Shown piece by piece: positions 58,921 to 64,000 of a DNA stretch of 64,000 bases. The stretch lies in contig JAJPKE010000045.1 in the NCBI GenBank assembly GCA_021323855.1, forward strand, positions 248,001 to 312,000, in the 5' to 3' direction. The translations under genes and the position numbers were made by a program. Positions within the stretch are counted from its first letter, which is position 1. Every line of letters starts with the position of its first letter. The DNA comes from Chloroflexota bacterium. GTDB lineage: Bacteria; Chloroflexota; Ktedonobacteria; Ktedonobacterales; JADMIN01. The notes under the pieces are model-generated. The model was not told where the DNA came from and did not search any database. It worked only from the letters and a program-made list of their open reading frames with translations.

Positions 58921-58958
58921 ACCTCACCCCCGGCTCCTCTCCCGCAAGGAGAGGGGAG
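58921..58958. repeat. Dispersed C-rich hairpin repeat, copy 6
   Basis: ACCTCACCCCCGGCTCCTCT then CCCGCAAGGAGAGGGGAG, between the phosphoesterase gene and miaA. Same orientation as the copy at 35073. Confidence 0.7.
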
Positions 58959-58971
58959 TCCGGGCGGGCGT

Positions 58972-59967
58972 TTACTTGCCTGCTGCTCGCCATTCCGCGA
59001 GCCACGGGTGGATGCGCGCCATCGCCTGTTCGACCAGTTGATCTATTGGCAATGTGGCGTCCAGCCAGGTGATACGGGCGTCTGGACGAAACCAGGTGAG
59101 CTGGCGGCGGATGTAGCTATGCGTATCGAACTTGAAACGCTCGACGGCGGCCTCCAATGACACCTCACCGCGCAGATACGCGCCAATTTCACGATAGCCC
59201 AGGCTCGACATCGAGGGCAAGTGCCAATCGTAGCCATGCGTGGAGACCAATTGGCGTGTCTCTTCCACCAGCCCCGCCGCCAGCATCGCATCTATCCGGG
59301 CGTCGGCGCGCGCGTAGAGCGCCGACCGCTCCATCGTCAGCCCCAGCAGCAGCGGGCGGTAGGGCGTGGGGCGCGCGCCCTGCTGTTCGGAGATGGGTCG
59401 CCCGCTCACCAGGCAGACCTCAAGCGCGCGGACCAGCCGGCGCGGATTGCTGGCGTCAATCTGCGCGGCAGCCACGGGATCGAGTTCCGCCAGCCGCGCA
59501 TGCAGCGCCGTGACTCCCTGCGTAGCGGCCATCGCCTCCAATTCTGCGCGCAACGCCGGGTCCGGCGCGACCTGGGGAATCGCCAGCCCATCCACCACCG
59601 CGCGCACATAGAGTCCAGTGCCGCCGATGAGCAGCGGCAGATGATGCCGCGCCCAGATCGCGGCGATGGCAGCGTTGGCATCCGCCTGATACTGCGCCAG
59701 TGTGTAGCTTTCATCCGGCCAGACCGCATCCAGCAGATGATGCGGGAGTTGCGCTTGCTCTGCGGCAGTTGGCTTGGCGGTGGCAATATTCATCAGGCGA
59801 TAAATCTGGCGCGAATCCGCCGAGACGGCCTCCAGCGTCCAGCCGCTGAGTTCCGCGCGCAACCGCTCCGCCAGCGCCACCGCCAGCGCCGTCTTGCCCG
59901 CCGCCGTCGGCCCCACCAGCGCCAGCAGCGGTATCTTCGTTGTCTCCATCTCGCTTATATCATCCAT
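58972..59967 (-). CDS. miaA: tRNA dimethylallyltransferase
   Basis: A 331-residue enzyme that transfers a dimethylallyl group to A37 of tRNAs reading UNN codons, using dimethylallyl diphosphate from the MEP pathway (ispF is in this window). Visible: GPTAAGKTALAVALAER (P-loop), SADSRQIYRLMNIATAKP (substrate-binding), HHLLDAVWPDESYTLAQYQADA-type segment, GGTGLYVRAVVDGL, and YIRRQLTWFR near the C-terminus. The length is normal for the family. The N-terminus (MDDISEMETTK) could begin at the second Met. It runs with the genes at 58158 and 56759 on the minus strand. Confidence 0.97.
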   Translation of the reverse strand: MDDISEMETTKIPLLALVGPTAAGKTALAVALAERLRAELSGWTLEAVSADSRQIYRLMNIATAKPTAAEQAQLPHHLLDAVWPDESYTLAQYQADANAAIAAIWARHHLPLLIGGTGLYVRAVVDGLAIPQVAPDPALRAELEAMAATQGVTALHARLAELDPVAAAQIDASNPRRLVRALEVCLVSGRPISEQQGARPTPYRPLLLGLTMERSALYARADARIDAMLAAGLVEETRQLVSTHGYDWHLPSMSSLGYREIGAYLRGEVSLEAAVERFKFDTHSYIRRQLTWFRPDARITWLDATLPIDQLVEQAMARIHPWLAEWRAAGK

Positions 59968-60123
59968 AGGCTTGCCATTGGCAGTTCTATCATAGTCTAT
60001 TTCAGTAGCGTTGGCTTAGCCGGTTGCATGCGACGCGCTCCCATGTTATAACAGTATGCGCACATCTTTGTGGCTGATTGTCTTTGTTGCCCAGTGTGGG
60101 AAAGTAGAAAGGTGCGGCAAGCA

Positions 60124-60618
60124 ATGGCGATGTGGACAGCGAATCCTGGCTATGGATTCATTCTTGGCAGTGTTGTCAGCATTGGCGGAGGATTGGTAGT
60201 TCTAATTGTCTCATTCCTCGTTATTCGTTCGAGCCTGCGCAAGATGCGCACATGGCGCCAGACACCCGAGCAGAACCGCGCAGACATGACTTCGCCAAAT
60301 CAGGCGGTGTTGACCATCGTCTGTGCCGTCTCCGCGCTGGTGCTGGCGGCGATTGGCGTCGGCGTCTGGATCTATAACTTCAATCTCCAGACCTCTGTAC
60401 CCGCGAATGTGACGGTCAGGCCCGCTTACACCTATCCCGAAAACTTCTTCACGGTGACGTTCGCCATCATCGTCGGCGTGATTTTCCTGGTGACGCTGGC
60501 GCTCTCGTTCTTTATGCGCGTTGTGAAAACTGCCGTTGTGGAGTCTAAACGCGAGATACCGGAGAATCTGCGGCGGGCGAAGGAGCAGACCGCAGCGAAG
60601 ATGCGCCAGGATTACTAG
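60124..60618 (+). CDS. Small membrane protein
   Basis: A 164-residue protein from ATG 60124, preceded by AGGTG at 10 nt; the ORF extends back to 60070 with Cys-rich, unlikely residues. Helices: GFILGSVVSIGGGLVVLIVSFLV, LTIVCAVSALVLAAIGVGVWIYN and FFTVTFAIIVGVIFLVTLALSF, joined by a basic loop (RKMRTWRQTPEQNRADM). The C-terminal tail is a basic helix (VESKREIPENLRRAKEQT). Unknown function. It is convergent with the zinc-ribbon kinase gene. Confidence 0.7.
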   Translation: MAMWTANPGYGFILGSVVSIGGGLVVLIVSFLVIRSSLRKMRTWRQTPEQNRADMTSPNQAVLTIVCAVSALVLAAIGVGVWIYNFNLQTSVPANVTVRPAYTYPENFFTVTFAIIVGVIFLVTLALSFFMRVVKTAVVESKREIPENLRRAKEQTAAKMRQDY

Positions 60619-60646
60619 GACTACTAAGCCGTTTGCCGGGGTTAGC

Positions 60647-62740
60647 TTACGGACGCACGCGAGCGGCGCGGCGCATGGCTCCGCCCAGGTTATAGGCCAG
60701 CACGAAGCCAATGAGCGCGCCAACCACCGTCGTGCAGCCGACAATATAGCTGGCCGTGCCCTGCCAGGCCAGCGCGTGGCAGGCATAGCCCGCGGCCACT
60801 GCGCCCAATAAGCCAGTAAAGGGACGTGGGAAACGCCCGATGAAGTTGGCAATCGCCAGCATCCAGCGGCTGAAGTTCGGGTCTGCGCCGATGGTCGCCC
60901 CCAGGCCGACCAGCAGCGGCGTCACCAGCACCAGCGACGGCGCGAGCTTGACAGGATCGTGAAAGATGACGGGAAAGCCCGCCCAGGTGTAGGGTCCGTT
61001 GGTAATGACCAGCAGCGCCGCCCCCACCAGCGCGCCGAAGAACGTCGTCTGCCAGCGACCAGCCCAGCTTCTGCCACCGGAACCGGCGATGGCGGCGACG
61101 GACCCCAGGAGAATGCAGAGCAGCAGCATGCCCAGCGCCACCGGCAACGTCAGCGGAAACGGCAACTGGTTGTGCGTCATCATCTGCTGCGCAAACGTCA
61201 GGAATCCCCACGTGACGCCCAGCGCCAGCGCCGCCGACGTCGCCAGCCGCACAAAGCCGTTGCGTCGCGGCGTTCTCGTCGTGTACTTGCGCGGGATATT
61301 CCCTTTGGTTGCAGCTTTCGCGCCCTTCGTCTTTGTCGCCTGCCCGATTGCCGGAACAACTTTGGTGATGGGCGCTGGCGCTGGCGAGACATCCACCGTC
61401 ACCGGCACGTAGAGATGCTGGCGGTCACAATCAATTTGAAGCGTGCTGACCTGCTTGCCCGTTTTGGCGAGCTTGCTGGTCTCCGCGGTCAACTGCACCA
61501 GCGTGCTGGGGCCGTCGAATTGTGTGCGGTCCAATGTGAGCCAGGGGGAGAGCGTCTTGATCTGTCCATGAACCGGCACGTTGTTCTGCCCGCTGATCGT
61601 AAACGACTGCGTGCCACGCTGCCCCGCAACCAACTGGCCGAAGTCAATCGTATGTGGCTGCACGACGACAATCGCCGCCATCGTTTGTTGGGCGACACGC
61701 GCCGCCGCACCCACTCCTGCGCCTCGCCGTGCATTCGTGCCAGTTGAGGTCTTTGGCGCCGCCTGCTGTGTCGTCTGGCCGGAGCCGCCATAGAGCAGCT
61801 CACGCGCAAACGCTTCGACGTTCGGATAGCGTTGGTCGCGGTCCAGCTTCGTCGCCCGCTCGATGGCCTGTTGCACATGCGACGACACGTTGGGGTTGCG
61901 CGACTGCATCGGCGGCAGGTTGAACGGCGTGGTTCCGGGGTCGTAGCCGGTGAGCAATTGGTAGAGGGTGCAGCCGAAGGCGTAGACATCGGCGCGAGCG
62001 TCGGTCTGTGCCTTGCCATACTGCTCCGGCGGCGCAAAGCCCGGCGTGCCAAGCACCTGCGTATCGCGCGAGCGCCCCGGCGCAAAGACACGCGCAATGC
62101 CGAAATCAATCAACTTGATCTGGCCATCGGTCGTCAGCATGATGTTTGACGGTTTGAGGTCACGGAAGATGATCGGCGGATGCTGGCTGTGCAGGTAGCT
62201 CAGCACCGAGGCAATCTGCTTTGCCCAGCGCAAAACGTCAGCTTCGGGGAGCGGCCCATTGCCTGCGTCCTGCTGATATTGTTCCAGCGTCTTGCCGTCA
62301 ATGTAGTCCATCACCAGATAGTGCCGCGTATGCTCCGAAAATGACTCGTAGACGCGGGGCAAATTGGCGTGGCGCAACCGTTGCAGCGTGACCGCCTCGA
62401 AGCGAAAACTGTCGAGCGCCTCGCGAAGTTCGGTCGCTGAGAGGCCGTCCTGGCTCATCTCTTTGATGGCAACGACCGCTTTGGTGCGCAGATTCGTCGC
62501 CTTATAGACGGCGGCCATACCACCCTGCCCTACCAGTTGCAGGATCAGATAGCGGCCACGCAACTGCGACTGCATCGGCAGGCGTCCGGTGGCGTTTGGC
62601 GGTCTGGGCGGCGGAGGAGCGGCTGCGGTGGTGGAAGAGGCGGCTGCGGAGGGAGCGCCGGCCAGGAGCGCGGCGCCGCAATGGTTGCAGTACATCGCGT
62701 CGGCACGGTTCTCCGTGTGACAGTACTGGCAGGTACGCAT
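60647..62740 (-). CDS. Zinc-ribbon Ser/Thr protein kinase with polytopic C-terminus
   Basis: A 697-residue protein from ATG 62740 (GGGAGA 5 nt upstream). It starts with a zinc ribbon (CQYCHTENRADAMYCNHCG), a Pro/Ala linker, then a Hanks-type kinase: GQGGMAAVYKA, VVAIKEM, IIFRDLKPSNIML, LIDFGIAR, GTPGFAPPEQYG and DVYAFGCTLYQLLTG. The catalytic-loop HRD is FRD (Phe for His). A beta-rich domain follows (VVVQPHTIDFGQLVAGQRG, QSFTISGQNNVPVHGQ), then about six helices near the C-terminus. The N-terminal ribbon resembles those of the five paralogs at 45446-53329, suggesting a shared partner. The zinc ribbon and kinase face the cytoplasm. The phosphorylation target is unknown. Confidence 0.93.
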   Translation of the reverse strand: MRTCQYCHTENRADAMYCNHCGAALLAGAPSAAASSTTAAAPPPPRPPNATGRLPMQSQLRGRYLILQLVGQGGMAAVYKATNLRTKAVVAIKEMSQDGLSATELREALDSFRFEAVTLQRLRHANLPRVYESFSEHTRHYLVMDYIDGKTLEQYQQDAGNGPLPEADVLRWAKQIASVLSYLHSQHPPIIFRDLKPSNIMLTTDGQIKLIDFGIARVFAPGRSRDTQVLGTPGFAPPEQYGKAQTDARADVYAFGCTLYQLLTGYDPGTTPFNLPPMQSRNPNVSSHVQQAIERATKLDRDQRYPNVEAFARELLYGGSGQTTQQAAPKTSTGTNARRGAGVGAAARVAQQTMAAIVVVQPHTIDFGQLVAGQRGTQSFTISGQNNVPVHGQIKTLSPWLTLDRTQFDGPSTLVQLTAETSKLAKTGKQVSTLQIDCDRQHLYVPVTVDVSPAPAPITKVVPAIGQATKTKGAKAATKGNIPRKYTTRTPRRNGFVRLATSAALALGVTWGFLTFAQQMMTHNQLPFPLTLPVALGMLLLCILLGSVAAIAGSGGRSWAGRWQTTFFGALVGAALLVITNGPYTWAGFPVIFHDPVKLAPSLVLVTPLLVGLGATIGADPNFSRWMLAIANFIGRFPRPFTGLLGAVAAGYACHALAWQGTASYIVGCTTVVGALIGFVLAYNLGGAMRRAARVRP

Positions 62741-63342
62741 TGCCGTCTCCCGTAAAAAGATAATCTCTGTGTCGCGCCGGATGGATACACGCGGCAATTT
62801 TCCGCTGGTTTCACCAGCATGAATCGCATGAATCGCGTGAATCGTGCCGCTCTCTCAGAGAGAACTACGCCCTACCGTTGGGCGGGGTTGCAGTCCCATC
62901 GGTGCCCCACTCACTCCTCACTCACTCTCCACTCATCATAACGCATCCTGCTGTTTGCTATGCCAGAAGCAAGGCGTATACGATAGTACTAGGGGGTGTC
63001 TTGTGTGTTCTCCTGTCGTGTATGCTAGCTATTGGTGAGGGCAGGCGGTGTGATGAGTCGTGGGCGCGATGCAAACGGGTGAGCAACAACAAATCGCTCG
63101 TTTTTGGTTGCCACCATGACCCAAAAGGGTCTGTGCGTACATGTACACAATGAACGTGCGTCTTGTATTGTGGCAGGCGCCTGGCTAACGAGTCCTAACA
63201 CGATTCAAGACAATCCAGGCAAGCACCGGATTTCCTCATCCGGATGTGGAAATGTCGTGGCGAGGAGCAAAGGATCTGCGGGCGCTCCGGGTCTCATTAT
63301 CCGTCGAGCGCCCAGCAAACAGCCGTTCAGCAACAGAGGATA
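62741..63342. other. Intergenic region with small repeats and palindrome
   Basis: 602 nt with no convincing gene. Three 9-nt units CATGAATCG, CATGAATCG, CGTGAATCG (62818-62844); a 10-bp palindrome GTACATGTAC (63137-63146); and a hairpin CCGGAT-TTCCTC-ATCCGG (63226-63243). Everything between is unremarkable, including poly-pyrimidine stretches near 62910-62940. Confidence 0.4.
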
Positions 63343-63639
63343 CTAGCGTGCCGCCAGGGAGGCCAGCTTGGCTTCGAGTACCGGATTCGACGGCTCGACC
63401 AATATGCTGCCATCCGCGAAGACGATTGTAGGCACACTCTGCATTCCATTGTTGAGACGCTTCACCTGCTCCGCCGCTTCCGGCTCTTCCTCGATATTGA
63501 TCTCCGTATAGGGGACGCCACGCGCAGCGAATACCTTTTTCGCACGCCGGCAGTCACTACACCAGGTGGTCGTGTACATGAGGATTTCCTGTCCATGCCG
63601 CTCAGAGCCGGCCTGCTGGTCCATTGTAGAGGTGGACAT
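63343..63639 (-). CDS. Glutaredoxin/mycoredoxin-like protein
   Basis: A 98-residue thioredoxin-fold protein. After about 15 N-terminal residues the redox site is seen in YTTTWCSDCRRAKKVF (C-x-x-C, CSDC), then GVPYTEINIEEEPEA, SVPTIVFADGSILVEPS (cis-Pro in VPT) and a final helix. The layout matches glutaredoxin-like mycoredoxins (Mrx1, normally CGYC-type) that reduce mixed disulfides with low-molecular-weight thiols. The AT-rich region just upstream on the minus strand (TATACT-like box near 63696-63701) could hold its promoter. It stands alone. Confidence 0.9.
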   Translation of the reverse strand: MSTSTMDQQAGSERHGQEILMYTTTWCSDCRRAKKVFAARGVPYTEINIEEEPEAAEQVKRLNNGMQSVPTIVFADGSILVEPSNPVLEAKLASLAAR

Positions 63640-63952
63640 GAATGGGTTGCCCTCCTTAGAGGCATCTACTTCAAGAACAGTTCACACTACAGAAAGTATA
63701 GCATGAAGGTACCGGGTATGGAAAGAGTAGCACGCTCCCTCTCCTCCAACGAAATGAGGATGAGGTTGAGCAATGGTGACGCGCCTCACAGCGGTTGGAC
63801 GGACCCTTCCGTATACTGGCGGGTGGATTATGACACTGAAGGTGATACTGAAGATATGTGGTCTGCGTCGAGCCGCAGGGGGGCATATCTCCTATTTGGC
63901 TTGATGGGAGAGAGTACCGTCTCTCCCCCACAAGATACGACGGTGTAACCGA
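63640..63952. other. Intergenic region with hairpin
   Basis: 313 nt divergent from the glutaredoxin-like gene. GGGAGAGA (63906-63913) and TCTCTCCC (63920-63927) form an 8-bp stem with a 6-nt loop. It is followed by an ATG at 63953 that may start the next gene. Other ORFs in this stretch were considered shadows or spurious. Confidence 0.4.
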
Positions 63953-64000
63953 TGGAACCACCTGTTCGTCTCTACACTCCGAATGGTCAGGGTGAGCCGC
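63953..64000 (+). CDS. Possible start of a further gene, cut by window end
   Basis: ATG at 63953 opens a frame that stays open to the window edge (MEPPVRLYTPNGQGEP). The upstream GACGGTGTAACC offers only a weak ribosome-binding site. Too short to name. It may be a real gene start or a chance frame. Confidence 0.3.

Noticed and set aside
63244-63948. 234-codon plus-strand ORF over the glutaredoxin-like gene
   Set aside because: Overlaps the glutaredoxin-like gene on the opposite strand; residues look random.

Overview
The window is a GC-rich bacterial chromosome segment, about 64 kb, densely packed with genes on both strands. No rRNA, tRNA, CRISPR array, phage module or complete insertion sequence was recognised. 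Several traits point to Chloroflexota, probably a Ktedonobacteria-like lineage. These are many proteins with an N-terminal zinc ribbon, a Pro/Ala/Tyr-rich linker and one membrane segment, a zinc-ribbon Ser/Thr kinase with a polytopic C-terminus, a MEDS-domain histidine kinase, and an FMN riboswitch ahead of a RibXY-type uptake operon. This placement is an inference from gene content; no marker gene was compared.

Left part (1-22 kb): the end of a membrane protein, a Ski2-like helicase, an MFS transporter divergent from an HxlR regulator, ispF (isoprenoid precursors), a class B penicillin-binding protein, two membrane-associated glycosyltransferase-type proteins, several small unknown proteins, a ferritin-like protein, a MEDS histidine kinase overlapping a single-domain response regulator, and a long helical unknown protein.

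Middle (22-43 kb): a five-gene MacAB-like export and two-component cluster (adaptor, ATPase, permease, OmpR-type regulator, HAMP kinase), an NRAMP-like transporter beside a degenerate receiver protein, an MMPL-family transporter, an ABC-2 exporter pair, a row of small accessory enzymes (two GNAT acetyltransferases, a nucleotidyltransferase-fold protein, a Nudix hydrolase), an amidohydrolase, and a four-domain S1 protein.

Right part (43-64 kb): a 1.2 kb stretch with no convincing gene, a CoA-pyrophosphatase-like Nudix protein, a promoter followed by a strongly structured non-coding segment, then the most distinctive feature of the window. This is five paralogous proteins sharing zinc ribbon, low-complexity linker, membrane helix and a C-terminal beta-rich domain with two invariant cysteines, interrupted only by a threonine-aldolase gene on the other strand. 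After it come ribY-ribX under an FMN riboswitch with a visible terminator, purS, a DUF971 protein, a GT87-like membrane protein, a phosphoesterase, miaA, a zinc-ribbon Ser/Thr kinase and a glutaredoxin-like protein.

Intergenic DNA carries two dispersed repeat types (a CCCCTCTCC...GGAGAGGGG hairpin element and a GTCCGC...GCGGAC element). Several promoters have an extended -10 of the form TGnTACAAT. All starts were chosen by eye from ribosome-binding sites; many ATG/GTG alternatives remain open.
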